Source: Rhizobiaceae bacterium (GTDB lineage: Bacteria; Pseudomonadota; Alphaproteobacteria; Rhizobiales; Rhizobiaceae). From it: a stretch of 50,951 nucleotides of DNA. Positions within the stretch are counted from its first letter, which is position 1. Every line of letters starts with the position of its first letter. The translations under genes and the position numbers were made by a program. The notes under the pieces are model-generated. The model made no database searches, was not told where the DNA came from, and saw nothing but the letters and a program-made list of their open reading frames with translations. Positions 1 through 9,173 of the stretch are shown here, piece after piece. The stretch lies in contig JANQMU010000007.1 in NCBI GenBank assembly GCA_028279875.1, forward strand, positions 1 through 50,951, written 5' to 3'.

Positions 1-239
1 ACGGCAAGACGCTGGTCCATCCTGCGCAGATTGACGCCGCCAACCGGATATTCGGCGCCGATCCGGATGAGCTGGCGGCCGCACAAGCGATCGTCGCCGC
101 ATTCAGCGAATCACAAAACACCGGCAAGGGGGTCATCACTGTTGAAGGCAGGATGGTCGAGCGCCTGCATCTGCGACAGGCGCAGGCGCTGCTTGCCAAG
201 GCGGCGATGCCGTCACACAGGAAAGGAACCGAAAAATGA
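1..239 (+). CDS. HpcH/HpaI aldolase / citrate lyase beta-like protein, 3' end
   Basis: Only the last 78 codons are present; the gene enters from the left edge in the frame starting at base 3 and stops at TGA 237-239. The visible part begins GKTLVHPAQIDAAN and ends with a GRMVERLHL-type segment. Both are typical of the C-terminal region of the CitE-like / malyl-CoA lyase-like branch of the HpcH/HpaI aldolase family (TIM barrel, metal-dependent C-C bond cleavage of acyl-CoA thioesters). The substrate cannot be judged because the catalytic barrel lies outside the window. The stop overlaps the next start as ATGA, so the two genes are probably co-transcribed and translationally coupled. Confidence 0.8.
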   Translation, partial: GKTLVHPAQIDAANRIFGADPDELAAAQAIVAAFSESQNTGKGVITVEGRMVERLHLRQAQALLAKAAMPSHRKGTEK

Positions 240-442
240 GACTGTACCGACTGCTGTCCGGGCCCGATGATTCCAGCTTTTGCCACAAGGTCAGCAAGGC
301 GCTTCACGATGGCTGGGAGCTTTACGGCGATCCCTGCTATGCCTTCAATGCCGAAACCGGACACATGCAGTGCGCCCAGGCCGTCACCAAATATGCTTCC
401 GGCCAGATCTATTCGCCGGATATGAAACTCGGCGAGCAGTGA
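236..442 (+). CDS. DUF1737 domain-containing small protein
   Basis: A 68-residue soluble protein that begins MRLYRLLSGPDDSSFCHKV and continues with a GWELYG segment. This is the pattern of DUF1737, a small domain common in alphaproteobacteria with no established function. It starts by ATGA overlap with the upstream citrate-lyase-beta-like gene and almost fills the DUF length, so it looks complete. It has no membrane segment and no signal peptide. The tight coupling suggests a role connected with the upstream acyl-CoA lyase, which is inference only. Confidence 0.75.
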   Translation: MRLYRLLSGPDDSSFCHKVSKALHDGWELYGDPCYAFNAETGHMQCAQAVTKYASGQIYSPDMKLGEQ

Positions 443-458
443 CCGGTTTAACCTGACA

Positions 459-1397
459 TTAGGGCCCCCTGTCCGCATAAAGCCGGCGGAGCAAGACCGG
501 CGTCAGATACATCGGCACCTGATAGCACCCTATAAAAAGCAGCATCGGATCGATGACCGCTGCCGGCTGCGCCGCCAGGAAGAGCGCCATATTGCGATTG
601 CCGAAGGAAACCGAAAAGCCGACGGCCTGTCGGCCGAGCCCGGTGTTCCTGAGCGCCAGATAGGCACAGGCCTGCAGGCCGAAATTCGCCGCGAATGCGA
701 CTGCCAGATTGCCGGCGAGGCCGGCGGGATCATCGTAGACGGCCGGTCCGACCGCGGCCATCAGGCCGATGACGGTGACCGCCAGAACGATGGCGGACAT
801 GCCGTCAACCGCCTGCAGCGCTTCGGAAGACGCGGCCTTGAGAACCGTAACGCGGATCACAAACGCCAGACCCGCCGCGCAGGCGATCAGCAGCAACAGC
901 CTAAGGGCCGCCATGAGCACACCGGCACCTCCGACAAGCTCGGGCAATAGCCAGAATGTCGGTATCACGGTCAGCGGCAGCAGCGCGGTCCCGGCAATCA
1001 GAAGCCGCAGCGCCGGCCCGCCATCATGTCCCATGAGGAGAGTGAGGCTCGGGCTTCCGGCAATCGGCGAGGCCGCAAACATCAGCGCCAGCGCCATGGC
1101 CAGCGGCCCGGTCCAGCCCGTTGCAATCAGCACGGCAGCGAATAGCGCCGGCATCATGAGTTGCACGATGGCAATGTAGCCGATGGACCGGCCAAGATCC
1201 CGCGCGGCGCCGACAGCGGACCGCGGACCGAGCCTCAGGGCCGCGAGAAACAGCAGCAGTGTCACCAGGGCCGGCAGGGCATCACGCAGCAATTGCGCCA
1301 GCTGCGGCAGCACGAACCCGGCCACCAGTCCGGCGACCAGCAGCCACCGCCCATGGATGGCGGACAGCCGCAAAACGAACAGGAGATGATCGGACAA
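459..1397 (-). CDS. polytopic membrane protein resembling bile acid:sodium symporter family
   Basis: The product is about 312 residues and almost entirely hydrophobic, with roughly nine or ten membrane segments and short loops. The late segment GFSVSFGNRNMALFLAA resembles the GNRNM signature of Na+-dependent transporters of the BASS/SBF-like group. The open frame continues upstream to 1706, but that extension is arginine-rich, non-hydrophobic and lies over the regulator gene. I chose the TTG at 1397 because a GGAGGG sequence sits just before it and hydrophobic sequence starts at once; this start is uncertain. The gene follows the WYL regulator on the same strand. No substrate can be named. 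A different 10-TM carrier family is the main alternative. Confidence 0.55.
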   Translation of the reverse strand: MSDHLLFVLRLSAIHGRWLLVAGLVAGFVLPQLAQLLRDALPALVTLLLFLAALRLGPRSAVGAARDLGRSIGYIAIVQLMMPALFAAVLIATGWTGPLAMALALMFAASPIAGSPSLTLLMGHDGGPALRLLIAGTALLPLTVIPTFWLLPELVGGAGVLMAALRLLLLIACAAGLAFVIRVTVLKAASSEALQAVDGMSAIVLAVTVIGLMAAVGPAVYDDPAGLAGNLAVAFAANFGLQACAYLALRNTGLGRQAVGFSVSFGNRNMALFLAAQPAAVIDPMLLFIGCYQVPMYLTPVLLRRLYADRGP

Positions 1398-1507
1398 CCC
1401 ATGCCCTCCGCCGTGACGTCGGCCTCCCGGACGGACCACCGGGTATCTGTTCCCCGTCTCATAGCGCACCGTCGCCCGGTGATAAAGTTCAGTGGCCCGA
1501 CATCGGG

Positions 1508-2218
1508 TTACGGCTCGTCCCTGGTACCGATGCGTCTTTCCCGATTCTCCACCTGCCGGTAATAGTCGCTCAGCATCTTGCCGCGTTCCGGCTTGAACAT
1601 CTCGCCCGTCTTGTCGATGCGCTCGATCCTGTCGATGCGAAAGGTGCGGAAATCGGTGCGCATTTCGCACCAGGCGGCAAGGGTCCACACCTTGCCCCAG
1701 AACCACAGGCCCAGCGGCCGGATCCGACGGCGGCTGGGCACGCCGTCGGCATCGAAATATTCGATCTCCAGCACCAGCCGCTGGTCGGCCGATTGTTCGA
1801 GCAGGTCGAACCGCAGCCGGTCCTCGTCGCGCATCATAAAATCGGGTGCATGGATCTGCGTGTTGGCGATTCGCCGCCGCTCACGCTCCGGCAGAACGGC
1901 TTCGATCTTGATCAACGCCTCTTCCGCCGCGCGGGCGATTGCCGCGCCGCCCCAGGCGCGGGCGAGGCGCGCTCCGGTCACCAGGGCAACGATTTCTTCG
2001 CGGGAAAACATTAGCGGCGGAAGGTCGAAGCCTTCGCGCATGATGTATCCGACCCCGGCCTCGCCATCGATCGGGACCCCGGTCGACTGCAGGTCGGCAA
2101 TGTCGCGATAGATCGTCCGCTCGGAAACCTCCAGCCGCTCCGCCAGCAAGGCCGCGGTGACGAGGCGGCCGCCCCGCAGATATTGGACGATCTGAAACAG
2201 TCGGTCGGCACGGCGCAT
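1508..2218 (-). CDS. YafY/WYL-domain transcriptional regulator
   Basis: A 236-residue protein with an N-terminal winged helix-turn-helix of the HTH_11/DeoR type (residues about 1-60, with the recognition helix around VSERTIYRDIADL). A WYL-type ligand-binding domain fills the second half, including a WTLAAWC strand and a conserved FRIDRI segment. Such YafY-like regulators bind DNA as dimers and sense small ligands. The gene lies 133 bases downstream of the VOC gene on the same strand, an arrangement often seen for YafY regulators and glyoxalase-fold proteins. A palindrome upstream of the VOC gene (2772-2795) is its likely target. Confidence 0.85.
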   Translation of the reverse strand: MRRADRLFQIVQYLRGGRLVTAALLAERLEVSERTIYRDIADLQSTGVPIDGEAGVGYIMREGFDLPPLMFSREEIVALVTGARLARAWGGAAIARAAEEALIKIEAVLPERERRRIANTQIHAPDFMMRDEDRLRFDLLEQSADQRLVLEIEYFDADGVPSRRRIRPLGLWFWGKVWTLAAWCEMRTDFRTFRIDRIERIDKTGEMFKPERGKMLSDYYRQVENRERRIGTRDEP

Positions 2219-2282
2219 GGCCTTCCCTTCGCAAACGGTGTTTCCGGTGCTGCGTCGGCGGAACTATAGACCAAACGGCCCG

Positions 2283-2317
2283 GATGACGATCCGGCACCC
2301 GGGACCGGATCGTCATC
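2283..2317 (-). repeat. perfect 13-bp inverted repeat (hairpin) between VOC and WYL genes
   Basis: Bases 2283-2295 (GATGACGATCCGG) are the exact reverse complement of 2305-2317, separated by 9 bases. The RNA would form a very stable stem-loop about 35 bases after the VOC stop codon and 65 bases before the regulator start. There is no T-run after it on the minus strand, so a classic intrinsic terminator is not shown. It may be a 3'-end stabiliser or a partial terminator that makes the two genes' expression unequal. Confidence 0.6.
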
Positions 2318-2351
2318 GGCCACGGCCCGCCGGCAGCACCGGCAATCCGCG

Positions 2352-2726
2352 TCAGCCGAACAGGCCGATGCTGTTTCCGTCGGGATCGAGGCAATAGACG
2401 AACCGGCCCGAAGGGATTGTCACGATGTCGGACACGACCTTCCCGCCATGTTCGACCACCCGGTCCATGGCCGATTCCAGCGTGTCGGGCGCGGCCAGAT
2501 GCACTGTACTGCCGCGGCCCGCCTCACCGGGTTGGCCCTGGTAAAGATGGCCGGCCACGCCGGTTTTCGGATCCTTGCAGGGAAAAATGGCGACCGGCGC
2601 CGGGCCCATCTCCTGGTCGACCAGTTCCGTTTCCAAAACGGCGCTATAGAAATTCTTCCCGGCCGCCAGATCGGCAACCGGAATTTCGAACCAGACGGCG
2701 GCATTTTCAGGGTTGAAGGAAGACAT
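2352..2726 (-). CDS. VOC family (glyoxalase/bleomycin-resistance fold) protein
   Basis: A 124-residue protein made of one VOC module pair. It opens with a beta strand NAAVWFEIPV and a DLAAGKNFYSAVL helix, and ends with YCLDPDGNSIGLFG, the C-terminal D-P-x-G-N signature of the superfamily. Members are metal-dependent lyases, isomerases, dioxygenases or binding proteins; the specific reaction cannot be read from sequence. The N-terminal metal position is not the canonical His of glyoxalase I. It is the first gene of a probable unit with the WYL regulator and the membrane protein, and has a palindromic operator candidate about 45 bases upstream. Confidence 0.8.
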   Translation of the reverse strand: MSSFNPENAAVWFEIPVADLAAGKNFYSAVLETELVDQEMGPAPVAIFPCKDPKTGVAGHLYQGQPGEAGRGSTVHLAAPDTLESAMDRVVEHGGKVVSDIVTIPSGRFVYCLDPDGNSIGLFG

Positions 2727-2771
2727 TTTCGCTCTCCATATTTGCGTCGATGACCTCCTTGTCTCACACCC

Positions 2772-2795
2772 CTCCTGACAACCTGCTGTCAGGAG
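2772..2795. promoter_or_regulatory. candidate WYL-regulator operator upstream of the VOC gene
   Basis: A perfect inverted repeat with 9-base arms: 2772-2780 (CTCCTGACA) and 2787-2795 (TGTCAGGAG), separated by 6 bases. It lies 46-69 bases upstream of the VOC start codon, in the expected promoter position. The spacing of the TGACA/TGTCA cores (half-site centres about one and a half helical turns apart) suits a dimeric winged-helix protein. The adjacent WYL regulator is the obvious candidate binder; this is inferred from context. Confidence 0.5.
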
Positions 2796-2831
2796 CGCAC
2801 AACAGGCTTCAAAATTCCTTTCGGATCCGAA

Positions 2832-3614
2832 TCAATGGTCCGGCACGGCCATGGTGTAATTGAGCGGCAGGCGCCCGCCATCGGCGTAGATTGTCTGCCC
2901 GGTGATATAGGCGGCATCGTCGGAGGCCAGAAAGGCCGCAATGCCGGCGATTTCCGCGGGATCGCCAATGCGCCCCAGCGGTGTGCGTTGCAGCACTCTT
3001 TCGCGCGCATCGCGGGCCGCCACCACCGACGACAGCATGTCCGTCATGATCGAACCTGGCCCGATCGCGTTGACGCGGATGCCGTGCGGCGCCAGCGCCA
3101 GTGCCATGACCCGTGTCAGTTGGGCGACGCCGCCTTTCGAGACCGAGTAGGGAATCTGATCGGAAATCGCCAGAACCGCATTGATCGACGACATATTGAT
3201 GATGCACCCGGCTTCACCGCCCTTTTTCACCGAGTCCACCATGGTCCGGGCCGCGGCCTGCCCGCACAGGAAGGCGCCTTTGAGATTGACCGCCAGCACC
3301 CGTTCGAAATCGTCTTCCGTCAGGTCGAGAAAATCCGCGGCATGGGAAATGCCGGCATTGTTGACCAGCACATCGACATCGCCGAATCCGTCCAGCGCCG
3401 CGGCGATCAGATTGCGCACATCCAGCCGCTCCGACACATCGGCCGCGATAAACCGCACCTCTCCGAGATCCGACAGTTCGTCGCTCGCCGCCTCTCCGGA
3501 TTTTTCATCGATATCGGCGATGACCACCCGCGCCCCGTCGCGGACAAACCGCCTGGCAATGGCATAGCCGATGCCCTTCGCACCGCCGGTTACGATCGCC
3601 ACCTTGCCTTCCAT
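2832..3614 (-). CDS. short-chain dehydrogenase/reductase (SDR)
   Basis: A 260-residue classical SDR. The Rossmann cofactor motif TGGAKGIG is at residues 9-16, the NNAG motif at 85-88, the catalytic Ser at 142/143 (NMSS) and the YSVSK motif gives Tyr156 and Lys160. The acidic residue after strand 2 (ADID) favours NAD(H) over NADP(H). The closest functional groups are FabG-like 3-oxoacyl reductases and glucose/polyol dehydrogenases, but the substrate cannot be assigned. The full family length is present. It lies on the same strand as prpE with an 85-base gap; co-transcription is possible. Confidence 0.85.
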   Translation of the reverse strand: MEGKVAIVTGGAKGIGYAIARRFVRDGARVVIADIDEKSGEAASDELSDLGEVRFIAADVSERLDVRNLIAAALDGFGDVDVLVNNAGISHAADFLDLTEDDFERVLAVNLKGAFLCGQAAARTMVDSVKKGGEAGCIINMSSINAVLAISDQIPYSVSKGGVAQLTRVMALALAPHGIRVNAIGPGSIMTDMLSSVVAARDARERVLQRTPLGRIGDPAEIAGIAAFLASDDAAYITGQTIYADGGRLPLNYTMAVPDH

Positions 3615-3699
3615 CGCGCACCCTCCGATGTGGTTTGCCGGAAAGACTGAACCTTCCGCCTCGGGCGGTCAATGGCGAAATATCATGACCGGAGGTCGA

Positions 3700-5610
3700 T
3701 CAGCGATCCATCAGCCCACGGCCCTGCAGCGCATCGCGGATCTCATCGAGAATCGCCGCATCATCGATGGTTGCCGGCATTTTCCAGCTCTCACCATCGG
3801 CGATTTTCTGCATCGTTCCGCGCAGGATCTTGCCCGACCGGGTTTTCGGCAGGCGGTCAACCGTCAGCGCCAGCTTGAAGGCCGCAACCGGGCCGATCTG
3901 ATCGCGCACCAGCTTGACAACCTCGCCTTCAATCTCCGCATCCGGACGCTCGACACCGGCATTGAGCACAACAAAGCCGGCCGGGATCTGGCCCTTGAGC
4001 CGGTCGGCAATGCCGATCACCGCGCATTCGGCGACATCCGGATGATAGGCGATGACCTCCTCCATCGCGCCGGTCGACAGCCGGTGTCCAGCGACATTGA
4101 TGATGTCATCGGTCCGCGCCATGATGAACAGATATCCGTCCTCGTCCATATAGCCGGCATCGGCGGTCTTGTAGTAGCCCGGGAACTCATCGAGATAGGC
4201 GTCCCTGAACCGCGCATCGGCATTCCACAGGGTCGGCAGATTGCCCGGCGGCATCGGCAGTTTCACGACGATATTGCCGAGCGTGCCGCGCTCCACGGGG
4301 TGGCCGGCATCGTCGAGCACCTGGATATCATATCCCGGCATCGCCACCGTCGGCGAGCCGAGCTTGACCGGCAACGCGCCGAGGCCGACCGGATTGCCGG
4401 CAATGGTCCAGCCCGTTTCGGTCTGCCACCAATGGTCGATCACCGGCACGCCGAGCTTGGCGCGGGCCCATTCGATCGTGTCCGGGTCCGCCCGCTCGCC
4501 GGCCAGGAACAGCGTCCGCAGCGAACTGAGGTCATATTGGGCGATCAGCGCGCCCTGCGGGTCTTCCTTCTTGATCGCCCGGAATGCCGTCGGCGCCGTG
4601 AACAGCGCCGCCACCTGGTATTCGGAAATGACCCGCCAATAGGTTCCGGCATCCGGCGTTCCAACCGGCTTGCCTTCGAAGACGATGGTGGTGTTGCCGT
4701 GCAGCAGCGGACCATAGACGATATAGGAATGGCCGACGACCCAGCCGACATCGGATGCGGCCCAGAAGACCTCGCCCGGATCAACGCCGTATACGGCTTT
4801 CATCGACCAGTTCAGCGCCACCATATGGCCGCCATTGTCGCGCACGACGCCCTTGGGCTGGCCGGTGGTTCCCGACGTGTAGAGAATATAGAGCGGGTCG
4901 GTCGCGTCGACCGGCGTGCACGGAACGTCACGCGCCGCCTCCCGCGCCGCCTGCACCGCCGCCGTCCAGTCCTGGTCTCGGCCCTCCCGCAGGTCTGCCC
5001 GGCACTCCTCGCGCTGGAACACCAGACAGGCCTCCGGCTTGTGCGTTGCCAGTTCGATAGCTTCGTCGAGCATCGGCTTGTAGGCGACGACCCGGTTGGG
5101 CTCGACACCGCAGGACGCCGCCATGATGAGTTTCGGCTTGGCATCGTCGATGCGCGTCGCTAGCTCATGGCCGGCGAACCCGCCGAAAACAACGGAATGA
5201 ACGGCTCCGAGGCGCGCGCAGGCAAGCATCGCCATCGGCGTTTCCGGAATCATCGGCATATAGATGATTACCCGGTCACCCTTTTCGATACCGAGATCCT
5301 GCAGAACCGCGGCCAGCGCTGTGACCTCGTCGAGCAGTGCCCGGTAACTGTAGGTCCTTTTGCGGCCGGTGATCGGGCTGTCATAGATCAGCGCCGCCTG
5401 TTCCGCGCGGCCGCGCTCCACATGACGGTCGAGACAGTTGAAGCAAGTATTGGTCGTGCCGCCGGCAAACCACCGGCCATAGACATCCTGTTGCGGCTGA
5501 AAGACCTGCTCATAGGGTGAAAACCAGTCAATGCCCTCGGCCGCTTCGCCCCAGAACGCCTCCGGATCGCTTTTCCATTGCGCATATACGGCGTGATAGC
5601 TGCTGCCCAT
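3700..5610 (-). CDS. prpE: propionyl-CoA synthetase (acetate/propionate-CoA ligase family)
   Basis: A 636-residue AMP-forming acyl-CoA ligase. The N-terminal segment has the YAQWKSDPEAFW pattern of the acetyl/propionyl-CoA synthetase family. The adenylation P-loop is YTSGTTGQPKG, the A5-type motif is DHWWQTETGW, and the hinge is YYKTADAGYMDEDGY. The C-terminal lysine motif RSGKILRGTM contains the catalytic and acetylation-target Lys. The PrpE-like branch is favoured over Acs by length and by the overall motif pattern. It activates propionate (and acetate less well) to the CoA ester in the cytosol. No prpBCD genes are beside it. A short inverted repeat lies in its upstream region. Confidence 0.85.
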   Translation of the reverse strand: MGSSYHAVYAQWKSDPEAFWGEAAEGIDWFSPYEQVFQPQQDVYGRWFAGGTTNTCFNCLDRHVERGRAEQAALIYDSPITGRKRTYSYRALLDEVTALAAVLQDLGIEKGDRVIIYMPMIPETPMAMLACARLGAVHSVVFGGFAGHELATRIDDAKPKLIMAASCGVEPNRVVAYKPMLDEAIELATHKPEACLVFQREECRADLREGRDQDWTAAVQAAREAARDVPCTPVDATDPLYILYTSGTTGQPKGVVRDNGGHMVALNWSMKAVYGVDPGEVFWAASDVGWVVGHSYIVYGPLLHGNTTIVFEGKPVGTPDAGTYWRVISEYQVAALFTAPTAFRAIKKEDPQGALIAQYDLSSLRTLFLAGERADPDTIEWARAKLGVPVIDHWWQTETGWTIAGNPVGLGALPVKLGSPTVAMPGYDIQVLDDAGHPVERGTLGNIVVKLPMPPGNLPTLWNADARFRDAYLDEFPGYYKTADAGYMDEDGYLFIMARTDDIINVAGHRLSTGAMEEVIAYHPDVAECAVIGIADRLKGQIPAGFVVLNAGVERPDAEIEGEVVKLVRDQIGPVAAFKLALTVDRLPKTRSGKILRGTMQKIADGESWKMPATIDDAAILDEIRDALQGRGLMDR

Positions 5611-5682
5611 GACATCCTCCCTGCATTCGCGCTCTACTTACAGAAACCGTCAAAGCACCGTAAATGCGACATTAGAAGAATG

Positions 5683-5693
5683 TTGCGGCGCAA
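5683..5693. promoter_or_regulatory. short palindrome TTGCGGCGCAA upstream of prpE
   Basis: An 11-base palindrome (arms TTGCG/CGCAA) sits 73 bases upstream of the prpE start in a 111-base gap between prpE and yggS. TTGC...GCAA cores are reminiscent of sites for XRE-type short-chain-fatty-acid regulators (RamB/ScfR type), but this link is an inference from resemblance only. Confidence 0.3.
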
Positions 5694-5721
5694 ATGTCGA
5701 TAATCCGTCGGCTTGATAATA

Positions 5722-6396
5722 TCACGTCCCGGCGGTCCGGCGCGGGCCAAAGATGGCAGATCCGACGCGAACCGATGTCGCACCGAAAGCGATGGCGGTG
5801 GTGTAATCGGCGGACATGCCCATCGACAGCTCCGAAACACCGGCCTCGGCGGCCAGCTTTTCCAGCAATGCGAAATGCGGACCCGGATTGTCGGCGATCG
5901 GCGGGATGCACATCAGCCCCTCGATCGCCAGCCCGTATTCGGTGCGGCATTGTTCAACGAATGCCGCCACATGCTCCGGCGCCACACCGGCCTTTTGCGG
6001 CTCCGATCCCGTATTGACCTGAACGTAAAGCCTTGGCCTGCGGTTCTGCCTGTCCATTTCTCGGGCGATCGCCTTGGCGATTTTCTCCCGATCAACCGTT
6101 TCGATGACGTCGAACAGGGCGACCGCGTCGGCAGCCTTGTTGGACTGCAACGGTCCGATCAGATGCAGCTCGATGCCGGCGGCACGGTCGCGCAACTCCG
6201 GCCATTTGCCCTGCGCCTCCTGCACCCGGTTTTCGCCGAAGACCCGCTGTCCGGCATCGATGGCGTGAACGATCGTATCGGCGTCGAATGTCTTGGAGAC
6301 GGCCACCAGGACAACCGAATCCCGCGGCCGGCCGGCTTCATCGCAGGCCGCGCCGATCTCGTTTTTCACCAATGTCAGCTGGTCGGATATGCTCAT
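5722..6396 (-). CDS. YggS family PLP-binding homeostasis protein
   Basis: A 224-residue single-domain TIM-barrel PLP protein of the YggS/PROSC family, which binds pyridoxal phosphate and helps balance free PLP and amino/keto acids; no catalytic activity is established. Family marks are [11 protein letters not shown] (PLP lysine), [36 protein letters not shown] and the phosphate-binding C-terminal [14 protein letters not shown] / [10 protein letters not shown] chose ATG 6396 (MSISDQL) rather than the upstream in-frame ATG at 6462, because homologues start here. It is divergent from leuS with a 158-base shared promoter region. Confidence 0.9.
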   Translation of the reverse strand: MSISDQLTLVKNEIGAACDEAGRPRDSVVLVAVSKTFDADTIVHAIDAGQRVFGENRVQEAQGKWPELRDRAAGIELHLIGPLQSNKAADAVALFDVIETVDREKIAKAIAREMDRQNRRPRLYVQVNTGSEPQKAGVAPEHVAAFVEQCRTEYGLAIEGLMCIPPIADNPGPHFALLEKLAAEAGVSELSMGMSADYTTAIAFGATSVRVGSAIFGPRRTAGT

Positions 6397-6554
6397 CTGC
6401 TTTTGGTCACTGCTCGAACGATTTGCAAAGCCTAGCAATAGCGAATCACAACCGCATGGCAAGCCGACAATATGTCCCGGAACGGTTGACCCCTGGCGGG
6501 TTTCATGATGAAGCTCCCGGCAAACAAAGCAAAGCAGCAGCGGACCCTCGACAG

Positions 6555-9173
6555 ATGGCCATAGAACGCTACAACCCGCGCGACGCAGAACCGCGCTGGC
6601 AGAAGGTCTGGGACGACAAGAAACTGTTCCAGGCGGACAATGACGATCCGCGGCCGAAATATTATGTGCTCGAGATGTTTCCCTATCCCTCCGGGCGCAT
6701 TCATATCGGCCATGTCCGCAACTATGCCATGGGCGACGTCATTGCCCGCTACAAGCGGGCCCGGGGCTACAACGTCCTGCATCCGATGGGCTGGGATGCC
6801 TTCGGCATGCCGGCCGAAAACGCCGCCAAGCAAGCCAATGCCCATCCCGGGCAATGGACGCGTCGCAACATCGACGCCATGCGCGCCCAGCTCAAATCCA
6901 TGGGCCTGTCGCTCGACTGGTCGCGGGAATTCGCCACCTGCGATGTCGGCTACTACCATCACCAGCAGCAATTGTTCATCGACTTTCTGGACAAGGGGCT
7001 GGCCTATCGCAAGCAATCCAAGGTCAATTGGGATCCGGTGGACCAGACGGTTCTGGCCAATGAGCAGGTCATTGACGGGCGCGGCTGGCGCTCCGGGGCG
7101 CAGGTCGAGCAGCGTGAGCTGACGCAATGGTTCTTCAAGATCTCGGATTTCAGCGAGGAACTGCTGGAAGCGCTCGACGGTCTCGATCAGTGGCCTGCCA
7201 AGGTGCGGCTGATGCAGAAAAACTGGATCGGCCGTTCGGAGGGCCTGCACATCCGCTGGGAGATCGTTGCCGGCACCGCGCCGGAAGGCGAATCGGTGCT
7301 GGAGGTCTACACGACGCGGCCCGATACGCTGTTCGGCGCCTCGTTCATGGCCGTCGCCGCGGACCACCCGCTGGCGATGAAGGCCGCCGCGTCAAATCCC
7401 GACCTGGCCGAGTTCTGCGCCGAATGCCGCCGCATCGGCACCTCCGTTGCGGCGCTGGAGACGGCTGAAAAGAAGGGTTTCGACACCGGCATTCGCGTCC
7501 GTCATCCGTTTGACCCCGAATGGACGCTGCCGGTCTATGTCGCCAATTTCGTGCTGATGGATTACGGCACCGGCGCCATTTTCGGCTGCCCGTCCGGCGA
7601 CCAGCGCGACCTGGACTTCGCCAACAAATACGGATTGCCCGTCACCGCCGTCGTCATGCCGAAGGATGGCGACCCGGCCAGCTTCCAGATCACCGAGGAA
7701 GCCTATGTCGATGACGGCATCATGATCAATTCGCGCTTTCTCGACGGCATGACGCCGGCGGAAGCCTTCGAGGAAACGGCCCGCCGGCTGGCAGCCGCAG
7801 ACCTTGACGGTGAACCGGTCGGCCGGCGGGAAGTCAATTACCGGCTGCGCGACTGGGGCATTTCCCGTCAGCGCTATTGGGGATGCCCGATCCCGGTGAT
7901 CCACTGCGCCGATTGCGGCGTGGTGCCGGTGCCGAAGGCCGACCTGCCGGTCGTCCTGCCCGAGGATATCGATTTTGAAAAACCCGGCAATCCGCTCGAC
8001 CGTCACCCGACCTGGCGCGATGTCGCCTGCCCGCAATGCGGCGGCAAGGCCCACCGCGAAACCGACACGATGGACACCTTCGTCGATTCCTCCTGGTATT
8101 TTGCCCGCTTCACTGCGCCCTGGCAGGATGAGCCGACGGACAGGACGGCGGCGACCGAATGGCTGCCGGTGGATCAATATATCGGCGGTGTCGAGCATGC
8201 CATCCTGCATCTGCTCTATTCACGGTTCTTCACCCGGGCGATGCGCATTGCCGGCCATGTCGACCTGAAGGAGCCCTTCAAGGGGCTGTTCACGCAGGGC
8301 ATGGTCGTGCACGAAACCTATCGCGGCAGCGCCGGATGGATGACACCGGCCGAGGTCCGTGTCGACGATCAGGATGGACAACGCCGGGCCTATGCCCTCG
8401 ACAGCGGCGAGGAAGTTACCATCGGCGCGATCGAGAAAATGTCGAAATCCAAGCGCAATGTCGTCGATTCGGATGATATTCTCGCCTCGTTCGGCGCCGA
8501 TACCGCACGCTTCTTCATGCTGTCGGATTCGCCGCCGGAACGCGATGTCATCTGGACTGAGGCCGGCGTCGAGGGCTCCCACCGTTTCGTCCAGCGCGTC
8601 TGGCGCCTGCTGGGTGAGGCCGCGCCGACCCTGCGCAATGTCGAGGCCAAGCCGGCACGCAATGGCGATGCCGCGGCCGTCTCGCGGGCCGCCCACAAGA
8701 CGCTGAAACTGATCGGGGAAGACCTGGAAAAGCTGGCCTTCAACAAGGCGATTGCCCGCATCCACGAACTGGTCAACACCATGGCCGGCCCGCTGGGGAA
8801 AGCGGCGGCCGGTGAGGCCGACGTTGCGATGCTGGGCGCCGTCAGAAATGCCGTCGATATTCTGATATCGGTGCTGGCGCCGCTGATGCCGCATCTTTCC
8901 GAGGAGTGTAATCTGCTCTATGGCCACAACCGGCTGGTCGCCGAATCCGCCTGGCCGCAATTCGATGCAGACTTGGTGACCGAGGACTCCATCACGTTGC
9001 CGGTGCAGATCAACGGCAAGAAACGCGGGGATTTGACAATCGCCCGCGATGCCGATCAACTGGCCGTCGAGCGCGCGGTGCTTGAGTTGGCCGTGGTCCA
9101 GGCAGCGCTTTCGGGAAGTGAACCGCGCAAAATCATCGTCGTCCCGCAGAGGATCGTAAATGTCGTCGTCTGA
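6555..9173 (+). CDS. leuS: leucyl-tRNA synthetase
   Basis: An 872-residue class Ia aminoacyl-tRNA synthetase, the usual bacterial LeuRS length. The HIGH motif is at residues 50-53 (HIGHVRNY). The CP1 editing domain occupies about 220-420 and includes a [12 protein letters not shown] motif. The KMSKS loop is [11 protein letters not shown], and the C-terminal domain ends in an [13 protein letters not shown] strand. The start at ATG 6555 ([10 protein letters not shown]) fits homologues; the frame is open further upstream but without family similarity. It charges tRNA-Leu in the cytosol. It overlaps lptE by 14 bases, forming the conserved leuS-lptE-holA unit. Confidence 0.96.
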   Translation: MAIERYNPRDAEPRWQKVWDDKKLFQADNDDPRPKYYVLEMFPYPSGRIHIGHVRNYAMGDVIARYKRARGYNVLHPMGWDAFGMPAENAAKQANAHPGQWTRRNIDAMRAQLKSMGLSLDWSREFATCDVGYYHHQQQLFIDFLDKGLAYRKQSKVNWDPVDQTVLANEQVIDGRGWRSGAQVEQRELTQWFFKISDFSEELLEALDGLDQWPAKVRLMQKNWIGRSEGLHIRWEIVAGTAPEGESVLEVYTTRPDTLFGASFMAVAADHPLAMKAAASNPDLAEFCAECRRIGTSVAALETAEKKGFDTGIRVRHPFDPEWTLPVYVANFVLMDYGTGAIFGCPSGDQRDLDFANKYGLPVTAVVMPKDGDPASFQITEEAYVDDGIMINSRFLDGMTPAEAFEETARRLAAADLDGEPVGRREVNYRLRDWGISRQRYWGCPIPVIHCADCGVVPVPKADLPVVLPEDIDFEKPGNPLDRHPTWRDVACPQCGGKAHRETDTMDTFVDSSWYFARFTAPWQDEPTDRTAATEWLPVDQYIGGVEHAILHLLYSRFFTRAMRIAGHVDLKEPFKGLFTQGMVVHETYRGSAGWMTPAEVRVDDQDGQRRAYALDSGEEVTIGAIEKMSKSKRNVVDSDDILASFGADTARFFMLSDSPPERDVIWTEAGVEGSHRFVQRVWRLLGEAAPTLRNVEAKPARNGDAAAVSRAAHKTLKLIGEDLEKLAFNKAIARIHELVNTMAGPLGKAAAGEADVAMLGAVRNAVDILISVLAPLMPHLSEECNLLYGHNRLVAESAWPQFDADLVTEDSITLPVQINGKKRGDLTIARDADQLAVERAVLELAVVQAALSGSEPRKIIVVPQRIVNVVV

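Noticed and set aside
1398..1706. N-terminal extension of the membrane-protein frame up to 1706
   Set aside because: It would overlap the WYL regulator by about 200 bases and encodes an Arg/His-rich stretch unlike a membrane-protein leader; the TTG at 1397 with a GGAGGG site is a better start.
3571..5163. Long open plus-strand frame opposite prpE (530 codons)
   Set aside because: It mirrors the codon pattern of prpE on the opposite strand, lacks family motifs and is rich in Arg/His/Pro as expected for an antisense shadow in GC-rich DNA.
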